Assembly: GCF_029852145.1 (NCBI RefSeq)
Contig: NC_079976.1
Coordinates: forward strand, 11,765,104-11,829,103
Reading direction: 5' to 3'
Source: Microplitis mediator
Lineage: Eukaryota > Arthropoda > Insecta > Hymenoptera > Braconidae
Length of the DNA: 64,000 nt
Shown: positions 46,900-58,980 of the stretch, one piece after another
How positions within the stretch are numbered: the stretch's first letter is position 1
How the letters are laid out: each line of letters opens with the position of its first letter
Notes under the pieces: model-generated
Databases searched by the model: none
Told to the model about the DNA's origin: nothing
The model's input: the letters and a program-made list of their open reading frames with translations, nothing else
Position numbers and translations under genes: made by a program

Positions 46900-47593
46900 G
46901 GAGATAAAAGAATAAAATGGGGTTTTCCAATTGGACGGGAAATTCCTAACAGTCGAGACTAGTTTTTACAGTAACAATTAAATAAAATTTAAGCTCTAGT
47001 TGTTTACAACTTAAGTAGATTATGTTTATTACGGGAGGCTTAGGCTAGCTGTGACATCTGTTCACCAAACGTAGCCACGGTCACAGGATGGATATAGTAA
47101 GACACAGAGGACAAGATAGTAAGATAATAAGATTGTTGTCCTTCTTTAAACATTTTGACTAAAAGGTTTCTAATGAAGAGTACAGAGTTTTTGGACTAGT
47201 TGAGTCGGTCAGTTCTGATTGAGCATTCGTTGTGCGAGTTCAAGTTATCCTGTCGACCGTGGATTCGTTCTCGAGCCTAGTTTGCCGTAGTATTTGTAAA
47301 TTATTCGATCGGGTTTTATTTGAATATTATGGGACTGTCGTGTATTACAATTATTATAATTTCCTTTGTAATCAATTATTGCATTAATTAGTATTTAGTG
47401 TATTTTGATATTTGTGCGACACTATCTTCATTATATTACTTGTCTAAGTATCATTATTCGTGAACAATACTTTTAATATTAAATCACTGTGTTGCATAAT
47501 TATAATTCGTTTACATTTTAAATAAAATTGAGAGATATTAATATTGAAACCAATACTCTGGATAACGCCCAAGCTTGTAATGACTTTCCGACA
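46896..47593 (-). repeat. Solo LTR, inverted homologue of 32,707-33,431
   Basis: Begins TGTCGGAGATAAAAG and ends TTTCCGACA. It is colinear with the reverse complement of the 32.7-33.4 kb LTR, for example over CTGTGACATCTGTTCACCAA near 47,049. The last ~250 bases are more diverged. Confidence 0.8.
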
Positions 47594-48543
47594 TATATAT
47601 ATTTACATACACACACGCACGCACGCACACACACACGCACGACTTGATAAATTTTTAGATTTTAGTTCACACACACTATATTTTGTGTTTTAACGCCGTT
47701 AATTATTTATTTTACACTTAATCTATTCATTTTTGTTTTAATTGTAATTAATAAATTTATTCATTATACATTCATACATTTGAGTTTTGGTTTATTAATA
47801 CCTTGGACTCTGAGATTTGTTCTTTGGACTCAGCCCTTTTGTCCTTCTCTAACCAGGTAACTCATTGAATTTCACACTGAACACTTGATTTTTGGACTTA
47901 ATTGCATGCCTAAAGCGCAAGCGTAGGTATGCTCTACTCTCGCCTAAAAATTAAAAAACTGGGTTCCGTCAGAGTTTTTGAAAATAAATAATAATGTAGT
48001 GGTTAAAGTAGGTCAGCCTTCATACCATAATAAAAGAAAACATCAATGGTCATTTTTCTAAACAATAAATAGCTGGTCCAACCCACAATTTAGATAAAAA
48101 ATGAATTTTCCAGAAAAAAATCCTGTAAAGTACATATTACACTCTTCTTGTAATCTCCATAACTTTCGAAAAACAAAACTAATCCTTTTAATTTTTATTC
48201 CAATATATCCATAAATTAATTGTGACAAACTGATTAAAAATCCACAACTCTATTATTATTCGTTTGATTATAAAATAATAAAATGTGTACTGTCGAAGCT
48301 AAAAAATTTACATCTCAGGCTGCCATATATAAAAAAAAAATATATAAACAGAGTTAGTGAAGACCTGCTTCTTCTATCGGAGCGTACTAGATGGCGTTAG
48401 CAAAGATTTCCATTCTATGCGCGGGAATTTTTTAATATTTTCTATAAAAATTTTCTATTATAATAAATTAGTTTAATAGTTCCTTAAATGTAAGCAAAAA
48501 AAAGAAAAAAATAAATAGTTAAATAATTAATTATAAAAATTAA
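47594..48543. other. AT-rich stretch with CA microsatellite
   Basis: A (CA/CG)n tract occupies about 47,610-47,642. 47,780-47,850 has TTGGACTC words reminiscent of the 44.96-45.15 kb repeat. No gene is recognised. Confidence 0.5.
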
Positions 48544-48876
48544 CCCTGATAGCCAGAGTTTCTGATCAGAAAGTTGGTGTACCTGAGTTGCGACCAACTT
48601 GACGACAACTTTTAGCTTGTGTAACTGTTGACTACAAGTTGGCTACAAGTTGCTGAGAAACTTGGCGACAATCTACTGCCGCAACCCGTCACCAAGTTTT
48701 GAGCAACTTGTAGACAAGTTTTCGGTAACAGTTACACAAGCTGAAAGTTGTCGACAAGTTTCTCGGAAAGTTGCCGTCAACTTATGGAAATACCAACTTT
48801 TGCGGATAACTAGGCGACGGGTTGCGGCAGTAGATTGTCAATTCCCAACAAGTTGCGGCCAACTTGGCTATCAGGG
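48544..48876. mobile_element. MITE with CCCTGATAGCCA ends
   Basis: Perfect 12-base inverted ends CCCTGATAGCCA (48,544-48,555) and TGGCTATCAGGG (48,865-48,876). Inside are many AACTTG/CAAGTTG words and a long inner inverted repeat (GACAATCTACTGCCGCAACC near 48,666 against GGTTGCGGCAGTAGATTGTC near 48,820). Non-coding. A further CCCTGATAGC at 48,883 starts an orphan end. Confidence 0.9.
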
Positions 48877-49681
48877 AAGCGGCCCTGATAGCTACACCTT
48901 TCCTCAGCAAGTTCTGCAGTGAAACGTTTTCGGACTTTTTGAAATTAGTGATTCGATTTGCACTTGGAATTAGTGAATATTCACTTATTTTCACATATCC
49001 ATGTTTAGAGAGTAGTTAAAAATGAAATGAAACAAAATGTTATACAAATTCGTCTTTAGTACTTGAAAGTAAATGATTAAAAAAAAATTACTTAGTAATA
49101 TCGTTATGTATGTAGTATATTTTTGCGTATGTGTATAATTCATTTTTGCAGAACGAGTTATTACAGTCTAAAGCAGAGTACGTTAAGAATAACGTGCTTA
49201 GGACGAAACTGTAACATACTAAACCATGATTTTTTCCGAATACGTGGTTAGTTACTTTTTCTTTTTTTAATTAAATCTTCCCATATTTAAAAGCAGTCTG
49301 TTACTAATTACGTCAAAATGCTTTACTGATGAGTTCGATGACGTATTGACAAAAATTTTATGAAATTTTTTTATGTTAAGCACTGTTTCTCGACTAAAAT
49401 CACGTAATTTTTATTAGTAATAATCACTTTTATGTGAAGCAGATTTCATCGCATATTTTCGAAAAGTAAAATGATCGCTGAGCTTATCAAAATTTTTTTT
49501 TTTACCCATTAATTACTTTTTTAAATAAAAAAAACATTAAATAAGAGGGAATGAGCGTATTGAAAATCATAGCTGGATATAGTACCGTTTGGCTGTAATC
49601 AAATTTTTTGACTGGCAATTATACTCAAATTCTTTATATATTTAGATCCGTCATTTTTTAAAATTAAATATCTTAATTCCC
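48877..49681. other. AT-rich stretch, nothing recognised
   Basis: No coding domain, RNA gene or clear repeat boundary is seen. Confidence 0.4.
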
Positions 49682-50957
49682 GATGAAAAAAGATTTTATA
49701 CAATTATATATAGACTATGTATAATTATATAAAGACTATATATACATAATTAGATAGAAAAAATGGCCCGATCCAATTGTATACAATTCTATACAAATTG
49801 TAAACAATTCCATATAATTATATACAATTCTATAGGGGAGGGGGGGGGGCAAAGGGGGTACCTAAGGAAATACTAAGTTTTCGAGGACTAAAATACGCTA
49901 AATCTTTTTGTTTTCAGTGATATTCGAGGTAAATAGACAAAATTTTTAGCTGCCGTTAAAAAATGAAATTTTTGTTTTTGGCGGGCAAAATGGGGTACCC
50001 TTAAAAAAAGTTGAAAAAAAAAATTTCTGAAAATTGATCAAATTTTATTACTTGAATCTTGTATATGTAATATACATAAAGAAAAATTACATTTCACATC
50101 ATTGGTGGACACGAAGGCAAAAAAAAGAAATTTTTGTGGGGCAGAGAGGCCTCCCTCCAAAAAATGATAGTTTTTTTTTTTTTTTAAATTGTTTTCATTA
50201 TTAAGAATGTATTTCTTTCTCTTGACAACTATTTTTGGTTTTATAATACTCAAGAAAAATTTTTTTAAGTGTAATAAATCGTTTCCCCTCGATTAGCTTA
50301 ATTACTAATTGCTATTTAATAAAAAAAAACAATTCTGTATTTCTTATTTGTCATTATTTTGAATCCAAAAAACGTGTTTTTTGATTTTTTAGATTGCAGA
50401 TTATTTTGCATTATTTTAAATATATTATCAATAAAAAAATAAAATTTTATTTTCGAATATTTTAGTGGCGAAATTTGCCCCAACTATAACAAATCAGCCG
50501 AAAAATGGATTAGTGTATTATATTTTTTTCAATTTGACGATAAAAATATGAAAGAATCATTTTTTTAAAATTTTCGGTTGGTCCATTTTGCCCTAGGTGT
50601 TATGGGTAGGGCTAAAAGTGCGCAAATATATCGGATTTATACTAATTAGACGAAGAAAAACAATTTTTTTTTTTTTCATAAAATTTTGAGGGTACCCCGT
50701 TTTGCCTACCCTACCCCCTTTTGCCCCCCCCCTTCCCCTATATTTCAATTATCTAGAACTGTATATAATTTGTATAAAATTGTATATAATTTGTATAAAA
50801 TTGTATATAATTATATAGACTTGTATACATTTTGTATAAAATTGTATACCATTTTTATACAGTTGTATACAATGGGATCGGGCTATTTTTTGTATATAAT
50901 TTTATACATTTGTACAATTTTATACATTTATACAATTGTATAAAATCTTTTTTCATC
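49682..50957. mobile_element. AT-rich foldback with a G-ended element nested inside
   Basis: Inverted ends GATGAAAAAAGATTTTATAC and GTATAAAATCTTTTTTCATC. The arms (49,700-49,832; 50,741-50,940) are arrays of TATACAATTGTATA-like palindromic words. Same design as 22,192-24,534. Confidence 0.75.
49835..50738. mobile_element. Element with GGGGAGG / CCTTCCCC ends, TA target
   Basis: Starts GGGGAGGGGGGGGGGCAAAG, ends CTTTTGCCCCCCCCCTTCCCC. Subterminal GGGTACC words face each other at both ends (GGCAAAATGGGGTACCC near 49,984; GGGTACCCCGTTTTGCC near 50,690). Homologous, inverted, to 40,384-41,300. Non-coding. Confidence 0.8.
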
Positions 50958-51896
50958 TTGTTAGAGGTTGAGATTAAATGTGAAATTTTTTAGTATCGAA
51001 TACCTCAAAATGTTGCGGCCTCCGATTTCTGAATGGTGAAAATAAAAGCGCACGCGCAGCACATAGTTCAAATTTCTAGTTTTTTAGAGGTTGGATACAG
51101 CTGTAAGAAAAAATAAGAAAAAAAAAAGTATAGGAGTCTTTATGAAAAAATTAACAAATCGTAACGTAAACATTGAATCTAAATAATTCGTGTATGACAC
51201 GCGCGCTTGAGGCATGCTCATTTGGATTTTCCAAACTTTTTTTAACACTTATTACTAAAAAATCATAATTACAACTTATGAATGACCTAACAACAATTTT
51301 CCGGCTTCTTCGCCATGAAAACAGACACGTGGTAAATTTTCAAAAACAATTGTCTGGCTACCCTGCCAGGGAATGAAATTCTCTTGTCTATTCTGGTAAA
51401 ATAATTATTTGTTGATTGATAAATTAATTCTGGCACTTCCCGCCAAGAATCATTCTCAATCAACCACTTTTCCAGACACCAAGTTAAATTACTCTTATGA
51501 ATTCCAGATTTCCCTGCCAGGAATCTTATAGATCTACACTATTAGGCAATTGATAAATCTCTTTAATAAATTCTGGCCTCCTGCCAAAAATTACTCAACC
51601 GAATTTGTTCGCGATAATTAATTTGTTATTGTAGGAATAAATGATTTTTAAAGAAAAGAACTTTCTGTGAGCAAAAGGTAGTAATTATTTTACATTTTAT
51701 TGTATTCGATTTACGTTTTCAGACTGTAAATATTACTGCCTGATTTGCAACTAATTTGTTACTGGATAAAATTTAAAATTACAGTATATATTTTAACTTT
51801 TGTAATTTTGAATATGACGGGCTTGTTTTTACATTTTACTCTGTAACTATTCCAGTGTTTTTTTTTCCATGTAATTGCATACAATTTTATGTGCTT
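50958..51896. other. Unassigned sequence
   Basis: 51,300-51,610 repeats CTGCCAGG/CCTGGCA words like those in 31,030-31,250 of the 29,775 LTR-like unit, so it is probably a fragment of that family. Nothing coding. Confidence 0.4.
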
Positions 51897-52622
51897 TCAT
51901 ATAATTGTATACTCTTGCCATAAATTAAAGAAACAGAAAAATTTTAGAAATTTTTTAGTGATTTTTGCAAGGCTGTAACTTCGTGAAAAATCATCGTATC
52001 GAATAATTAAAAAAGGCATTTTGTAGCTTGAAATTTCTAGTTTCGACGCATTTCGATCAAGTTTTTTTAGAACCAGCCATTGCGCAAACATGCGAAATAC
52101 CGCGAGACAAAAATTTTCTATATTTTTCCTTTTTTTGAGAGAGTCCACGGGCTGCGAAAAATTTTTTTCAGCTAAACCAATGCATAGGGTGGTTAGAAAA
52201 TTTAATCAGCTTTAATTTGCCTTTTTCTTAGATTCGTACGACAACTTGTCGCTGAGATATCAGCCTTTAAACGAAAAATGATCCTTTTGGGTTTGATCAT
52301 CGATATTTCAGGTACCAATGATCACACTGTAAATTTGAGGGCGGAGTTGAAAACTTGAATCAATACCCTACAAGACCCTTTCATCATTTTTGAAAAAAAA
52401 AATTTTTTTTTATTTTTAACATCCATTAGAAGTAAGTACAACAAAGTGACTTTTTTTGGTTTTTCAGTAAATCAACCGCTACTTTGTAAATATCGATAAA
52501 AAAAATAATGTTGCCAGGTACTTTTTCAGATTAATGTACCCCTAATAACCCTGCAAATTTTTAAATTGATTCATCGAACCGTTTTTCGAGGTAGAGTGAT
52601 CAAAGTTTTGCAAAATAATTAC
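51897..52622 (+). repeat. One-armed relative of the foldback at 1-1,524
   Basis: Colinear with the left arm of that element, including the segment that its right arm lacks (TAATGTTGCCAGGTA near 52,507). Divergence is substantial. The opposite arm is absent. Confidence 0.85.
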
Positions 52623-52839
52623 GAAGTGTCTATTGGCACCATACACGGATCAGTTCCGTATACGGTATAAAATCCACGGAAATATATACAGGCACAAATG
52701 TCAACTATTTGATATCCGTAAATGAAATCAACGGAAGAAAGAAAATTTTCAACTAGTGTGAAAAATTTCCGTGTCTTTAGAACTATCCCTATTAATCCGT
52801 GCCCTGATTAAGAAATCTAATTTGGAATGATTTAAGATT

Positions 52840-53137
52840 ATGTAACTCTGAATTATTTTAAATCGTTCCGAATTGTCTGAATTACTTTGCTTTCGAGTAT
52901 AAATGTTGGAATGAATCATTTTGAATAATATTAAATTAAAAAATAACGAAGTTTTATTTTCTGATTTGAGATTATTTGAAATAATTTGAACTTTCGAATT
53001 CAAATGAACTTTCTAATTCAATTTAATTTAAAATAATTGGAGCGTTCAAATTATTTCAAATAATTTTGAATTGTCCGAGGGACCAGAAACTGCAATATTA
53101 TTTTCTAATTCATTTTAATTTGAAATGATTCGAGAGT
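52840..53137 (+). repeat. 92-bp tandem repeat, left block
   Basis: Units contain AATAATTTTGAATTGTCCGA and ATTATTTTCTAATTCA. Interrupted at 53,138 by the solo LTR and resumed at 62,125. Confidence 0.8.
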
Positions 53138-53850
53138 TCTATGTTATGTCCAAATAATTGTTTTTTATTTTTATAATTAGGGTAGAGGTACCGAATACTG
53201 AACAGGCTCCATTTATTGAACGAACTGCATAGAAACTTAATTTTTTAAATAATTTGAGGTCGTATTTCATATTAAATCTACAATAATTATTAAATAGTTA
53301 TTTTGTAAATATAAAAGTTCGCATGCGCAAACATATTGCGCAATAAAACTTGAAAAAAAAAAAGTTTGTGTACACCTGTTGGCAAACCATAGAAACCGGT
53401 CATTAGAAACTTAACCTTGTTGTGTATGGTAAGTACTTTTACAGTGAAATTTTATAAGTTTAATAACTTTATAATAAATAAGTTAGTATTAATCATGAAA
53501 CTAAAATAATAAAGATTAGTTGTCAATGATTATTTTTATTATTATTGTCGTTTTATTTTAAATATTACTCTGTTCAATAATTGGTGTTGTGAATTATCGA
53601 GTGCACCAGTAAAATGTCAGTTGTTCAGTAATTAGAACATTTATTAAAATCAAAGCACCATTGAATGAACAGGGTATTATTTGCTGAAAATGACGAGTTA
53701 ACTTCAAAGTTTACGGTTGGAGTTTTAAAGAATTAACGAAATAATTAATAATAAATTTAAATAATACAGAATTTTTTTTTTTTAATTAAAACAAGCATTC
53801 ATTTTTTCATTTTTATTTCAGATAATTTAATTAGATAACTGTGTGTTAAA

Positions 53851-55366
53851 ATGACACCAAAAGCTCCAGCTGAAAATAAGAAGTCGGTTCAAAACCGCCA
53901 GAGATGCCAATATACTCCTGAGGATTTAGAAAATGCTGTGAATAGTATAAGACATTCAGAACTAAGTATGAACAAAGCTAGTCAGATGTATAATATACCA
54001 AAGGCTACTTTATCTATTAAAGTAAAACAAAATCATGCTGTTCATTGTAAGCTAGGTCGCTCAACGATTTTGACAACAGACGAAGAGGATAAAATAAAAA
54101 ATTGGATCTTAAATAAAGCTAAATTGGGTTTCCCTGTGTCGTAAAGATGTTAAGAATGCTGTTCAAAAAGTTTTAAAGGAAACGAAACGTGATAACCCTT
54201 TTATTGATGATCGTCCTGGACGCAAATGGATGGAATTATTTTTAAATAGGCATCTCGAAATAAGTTTAAGAAACAGTGAAGTTTTATCAAAAGCTAGGGC
54301 TTGTGTGACAGAAGAAGCAATTAGAGAATGGTTCACTGGTTTACAAAATCATATTGAAATCGATCTTGGACTACAAGAATTTTTCAAGTCTCCGGAGCGT
54401 ATTATTAATTTAGATGAACTTGGTATGTCTTTGTGTTCAAAGACTGGGAAAGTTTTAGGCCCAAAAGGAGAAAAAAATTTGTACAGAATCGCAACAGGAA
54501 TGGAAAAACAGACTATCAGCGTCCTTTGTTCTTTTTCTGCCGATGGAAACTCTTTTGATCCGATGATAATTTATGCTTATAAAAAAATGCCTCGGGATAT
54601 TGCTAACTCCCTTCCTAAGGGATTTGCAATAGGACGAAGTGATACTAGTTGGATTAATAGTGCTATTTTTTATGAGTACATTGCTAATGTATTATACCCT
54701 CGCCTTATTGAAAGAGGAACAAAGTTTCCAGTTTTGATATTATGCGATGGGCATAAATCACACATTAACATGGATCTTCATCGTTTCTGCGTAGATAAAC
54801 AAATTATTCTATATCGTCTCGTACCAAATTCAACGCACATTTTACAGCCATGTGATGTTGGTATATTTTATCCTCTTAAAGTTGAGTGGAAAAAAGTGGT
54901 AGCAGATCATTCTCAAACATCAACCACATCTATTACTAAAGTCAATTTCGCACCAATGTTTAAAAAAGCTTACGACAAAGCAGTGAAACCGAAATTTGTT
55001 AAAAAAGCATTTGAAGCATGCGGACTTTGTCCATTTAATCCTGACCGGGTTGACTACTCAAAATGCATGTCAACTAGACACCGAGTTATCCGTGAAGAAA
55101 TGTCACAAACATGTGAAAGTAATTTATTATCATCAAGTGTCCAGAATCATTCTTTAGAGAATTCAAATGAAAAAATGTTAATGATGATTGAAGCTCAAAT
55201 GCCTCAAGAACTGGTCAAAGAATTCATTGCCACTTATGAGTCTAGTACAACTCCGTCTACTAAAATTTTATTGTACAGCATTTGGAAAAATTTCAAGGAT
55301 TTAATCATTTCAAATCCAATAGAAGATCAATCTATAATCGAAGAAATTAACCAGACGTCGTTATAA
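53851..55366 (+). pseudogene. pogo/Tigger-type DDE transposase, frameshifted
   Basis: Cuts and reinserts the element in the nucleus. Residues ~20-70 form a Psq-type helix-turn-helix (YTPEDLENAVNSI...MNKASQMYNIPKATLSI). The frame then stops at 54,142-54,144 and continues one frame over from about 54,140 (RKDVKNAVQ...), so one small indel separates the halves. The second half (open to TAA 55,364-55,366) is the DDE_1 catalytic domain: Asp 54,413 in NLDELGMS, Asp 54,746 in LCDGHKSH, Asp 54,854 in QPCDVGIF, with 35 residues between the last two (DD35D). All three acidic residues are kept. A Lys/Glu-rich end resumes near 58,531. Confidence 0.9.
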
Positions 55367-55450
55367 AATTCAGTTGTGTCGCCACAGGATGACTATGAAA
55401 TCAAATTTGGTAAATTTTACCTTGTTAATTGCCTATTGAAATTTATTGTG

Positions 55451-55451
<1 letters not shown>

Positions 55452-55510
<59 letters not shown>
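55452..55510 (+). repeat. (TAA)n microsatellite at the R4/Dong 5' junction
   Basis: About 19 TAA units. Dong-type elements are known to insert in TAA repeats, which fits its position immediately 5' of the retrotransposon. Confidence 0.95.
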
Positions 55511-55511
<1 letters not shown>

Positions 55512-55769
55512 CCCACGGTGCATGTTGTGCGGCCAGCGGAGATTTTGATTACTCCGTGGCGCACCGTGGGCTAGATAGGTCAGCCCTCCATCTACTGACC
55601 TACTAAGCGCACAACAATCTTCGCATTGGGTTAACTCCCCAATGTGAAGTAAACTGAGTTCAAGACAATCCTGAACACAGAAGTGCTCTCCACAACCGGC
55701 CCTTCTCGGATGAGGGCTACCCACTAGCTGGGCGGAGCACCGAGATTTCGAACGATGACGACCTTGGCG

Positions 55770-55953
55770 AACAACGGACCGCATTTAGGTGGACGGAGGA
55801 ATTACGAGTTGATCTCCTGATGTGCTATAATAACAGTGAACCGGAGCGGAGAGGCTATATGGCTAGGATGCATGCTCTCTGGAGCGATATGCACCCTAAT
55901 CATAGCCATTTTTCACAACAACATCTGCGTGATTATGCCTCTCATCTCCGGTG
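55770..55953 (+). pseudogene. N-terminal ORF fragment of the R4/Dong-like element
   Basis: A frame reading RWTEELRVDLLMCYNNSEPE, then RGYMARMHALWSDMHPNHSH and RDYASHLR ends in TGA 55,951-55,953. This arrangement is typical of the region upstream of RT in R4-clade proteins. Several stops separate it from the next coding segment at 56,252. Confidence 0.6.
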
Positions 55954-56251
55954 AACACTAAGATCACTGTTAAATAACAGACGGCTATCTCACCGTCTGT
56001 CTTTTCCAGCACAGCTACATCAGGAGAGACGCCGTTCTTCCGAAGACGCCGACAATGATTTTGAAAGACGACAAGTATGTGTCTCTAAAAAGACACACTA
56101 CCCCAAAGACCAACTTGACACGGAAAACCACGAGCTATCGCTTCGGATTCAGGAAGATTCTACTCTACTTACCATCAATCAAGCTGTCTATGATGTTGCT
56201 TCCTCACTCTTACCTCCGGCAAGAAATAATACTTCTTCTCCGGAGGCTAAG

Positions 56252-58198
56252 ATGAGAGGTCGCATTGGGCAGCTTTCACTGAAGATTGATGATCTCCGGA
56301 AACATGTCTCCCGCATTCAGTGTGTTATTGAGTGCGTAAATGCTCGTAAAGCGTTTACGCCTAAAGTCCGCCGTATTGCGGCTGGACTACGATATCAACA
56401 TCACACACTGAATGAGGAGAATCTTCTTAACATCAAAGAAGGTTCTCTCAACAGGTTGCGGGCTCTGGTGACTGCTAAAAAGTCACTAGAGAAAAAGCTG
56501 AAGCGGCTTACCGATAACTCTTTGTTTCGGTTAAGTCCTTCACGCTTTCTGACATCTAAGACATCTGTTTCTGGCGATTCCCCATCTATCGAGCGAGTAG
56601 AAGCTTTCTGGTCCGAGTTGTATGGCGATTAACCAGACGTGAATCGTGACACTCCAGCTCTCAACGACTTCGAGGCATTTTGTCGCCGCCACCGAAACGA
56701 CAATGCTGATAAAGAGAGCCCTGAAGTCAGCGTGGAAGAAGTTCGTTTGGCTCTGAATAATGGTAAGAACTGGGCTGCTCCAGGTCCGGATGGCATTGAC
56801 TTGTTTTGGTGGAAGAAACTTACTTCTACCCACAGCCATCTGGCCCGGATATTTACAGCGTTTATCAGAGGCAACGAACCTATTCCGTGCTGGCTTGTAG
56901 AAGGGCGAACCGTGCTCATCCCTAAGAAGGGTGACTTGTCCGACCCAAAGAACTACAGGCCTATCACCTGTTTGAATGCGGTTTATAAGATTTTCACCAA
57001 AATCTTGAACAATCGCATTTTACAGGAGATAGATCTTGTATGGCAGCAGATATACGAACAGCGTGGCAGTAAAAGAGGCCTGTCAGGTTGTAAAGAGAAT
57101 CTGTTAGTAGATCGTTGCGTCATTCAAGACGCGGTCTACTATCAGCGCAACCTGTCAATGGCCTGGATTGACTACCGTAAGGCATTTGATTCAACATCTC
57201 ATGAGCTCATTCTCTTTTTGCTCAAATGCCTTGGGGTCAATCGTGATACAGTAGGATGCATACAGCGTACGATGCAACTTTGGCGAACACGGTTCCACAT
57301 ATCATGTAGCATCGACAAACGTGTGACCGAAGTTGTACAGTACAAGCGAGGTGTCTTCCAGGGAGATTCCCTAAGCCCTCTGCTGTTTTGCATCTCACTG
57401 CTGCCGATATCTGTTGCGCTACGCCGTACCCGTGGATACTCAGTGGGCCCACAAACTGATCGGAAATATTCGATCACCCACTTCCTCTACATGGATGATC
57501 TGAAAGTATATGCTCCTGATGAGGAGCACCTTCAGACAGCCTTAAACATCGTAGGGGAGTATACACGGGATGTCGGCATGGCTTTTGGGTTGGACAAGTG
57601 CGCGGTCGTTAATCTGGTGAAGGGTAAGTGCTCTGATTTGCGTGACGATATCGAGTTAGTAGATGGGAGCGTCATTGACTATCTTGACGCCGGAGAGTCG
57701 TACAAATATCTAGGGATTGACGGGAGTCCTATGCAGGATGTCTCGAAAATCAAAACGACTCTCTGCAGCGAGTATGGGCGGAGACTCCGGAAAATCTGGT
57801 CATCAGAACTTTCAGGGAAAAACAAAGTCTCTGCAACTAACATGCTTGCTGTCCCAGTACTACTCTACTCTTTCGGTGTCCTCAAATGGACCCGAAAAGA
57901 GCTTAGAGATCTCGATATCAAGACACGCAAAGTCATGAATATCAATCGGAGCATGCACCCTAAATCCTCAGTCACCAGATTATACCTTTCCCGGCACATT
58001 GGAGGGAGAGGTCTACAGAGCTTGGAGTGTCTACACGATCGTTTGGTTTTGGGTTTAACATACGAAGTTGTCAATTTCACTGCAGATGAGGACGACTTCC
58101 TTATGCAGATTGTTCATAGTCATGAGAATCTGCAGAAGGGAGCGTTCTTATATAAGGCAGCAAAGTACGCGGCAAAATCCCTCGTCTCGGAAGAGTAA
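56252..58198 (+). pseudogene. Reverse transcriptase of the R4/Dong-like element, with in-frame TAA
   Basis: One frame runs from ATG 56,252 to TAA 58,196-58,198, interrupted only by TAA 56,630-56,632. The first part is helical and charged. The RT domain shows NWAAPGPDGIDLFWWKKL, PKKGDLSDPKNYRPITCL, AWIDYRKAFDS, QGDSLSPLLFCISLLP and FLYMDDLKVYA with the catalytic YMDD, then DKCAVVNLVKG and YKYLGI. The thumb-like segment LKWTRKELRDLDIKTRKVM...HPKSSVTRLYL...GGRGL is typical of R4/R2-type elements with a C-terminal restriction-like endonuclease. Near 58,150-58,190 the frame slips and coding continues in the next feature. Confidence 0.9.
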
Positions 58199-58530
58199 AC
58201 CCTCTTATTGAACTCCCTAAGGAGGAATTTAAGAGTGTCGTCAGGAATGCTGAGCAGCAAAAACTGCTCAGTACACACATGGACAAGTCCATGCACAGCG
58301 TGTTCTTTAAACACGTGCGTGATCATGGCTTGTCCACCCAGCTGACGTTTTCCTTCCTTAAGTCAGCTGGCCTGATGTCCGAGACCGAAGGATATATTTT
58401 TGACTGTCAAGATGGTGTAATCAATACCCTCGAATACCGTGTGAAAGTACTCCAGATGCAGCTACCCGACACATCGTGTAGGGTATGTAAGCAACATCCA
58501 GAGACGCTTATGCATCAGCGTGTCCTGCAC
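58180..58530 (+). pseudogene. C-terminal region of the R4/Dong-like element
   Basis: After a frame slip, coding resumes as GRVNPLIELPKEEFKSVV and runs through MDKSMHSVFFKHV... to a zinc-finger start CRVCKQHPETLMH (Cys 58,477, Cys 58,486, His 58,513). The final Cys and the nuclease motif are missing. TGTCCTGCA at 58,521-58,529 may be a frameshifted remnant of the usual S-G-C-P. The frame then runs without a stop into Lys-rich transposase sequence. Confidence 0.75.
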
Positions 58531-58803
58531 AAGCTGAACGTGATATTAAAAAGGTTGAAAAAGAGAAAGCTCGTATTGAGAGAGAAAAAAACAAGAAGAG
58601 CGGTTATTAAAAATAAGATTTTAGAAAAGGAAAGATTGAAAAAGCGTGAAAAAAGGGAAGAAGAACAACGTAAAAAAACAAAAGGAAATGCAAAACCAAA
58701 AATTAGAAAGGAAATAGAAAAACTAACTGCACCTAACAAGAAACGAGGTGCGTTACCAAAAAAACGTTGCCAAAGACCTGTGATTGATTCAGATAGTGAC
58801 TAA
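58531..58803 (+). pseudogene. C-terminal tail of the pogo-like transposase
   Basis: A Lys/Glu/Arg-rich segment (KERLKKREKREEEQRKKTKG) ending KRCQRPVIDSDSD and TAA at 58,801-58,803, the style of Tigger-like transposase tails. The first ~70 bases also read well in another frame (AERDIKKVEKEKARIEREKN), suggesting a frameshift in the A-run near 58,585. Stranded from the catalytic half by the R4/Dong insertion. Confidence 0.65.
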
Positions 58804-58980
58804 TGTGTTAATTTTTGTTAAGATTAGTTATAGATTGTTATGTCCAATCGTTCGGACATTCAATATTTTTCTTATTATATAATTTTTAATTATTATTTTT
58901 AAATATTTTATTCAAGAGTATAATATGGAAATTATTATCTCTTGGTCGTTTCTCATAAAACTTTCATTATTTCAAGATTA

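Larger units (their letters stand above)
55511..58530 (+). mobile_element. R4/Dong-like non-LTR retrotransposon, degraded
   Basis: Begins right after the TAA tract and carries an N-terminal region (about 55,770-55,953), a central ORF with reverse transcriptase and the start of the C-terminal restriction-like endonuclease zinc finger, ending near 58,530 where transposase sequence resumes. The C-terminal endonuclease catalytic part is missing and no TAA tract follows, so the 3' end was deleted together with neighbouring pogo sequence. Confidence 0.82.

Noticed and set aside
53851..55366. Domesticated host gene (CENP-B or jerky type)
   Set aside because: The gene is frameshifted, split by a retrotransposon and flanked by inverted repeats with TA, so it is a transposon gene.
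55443..55784. Minus-strand frame with poly-Tyr end
   Set aside because: Antisense of the R4/Dong 5' region plus the (TAA)n tract.
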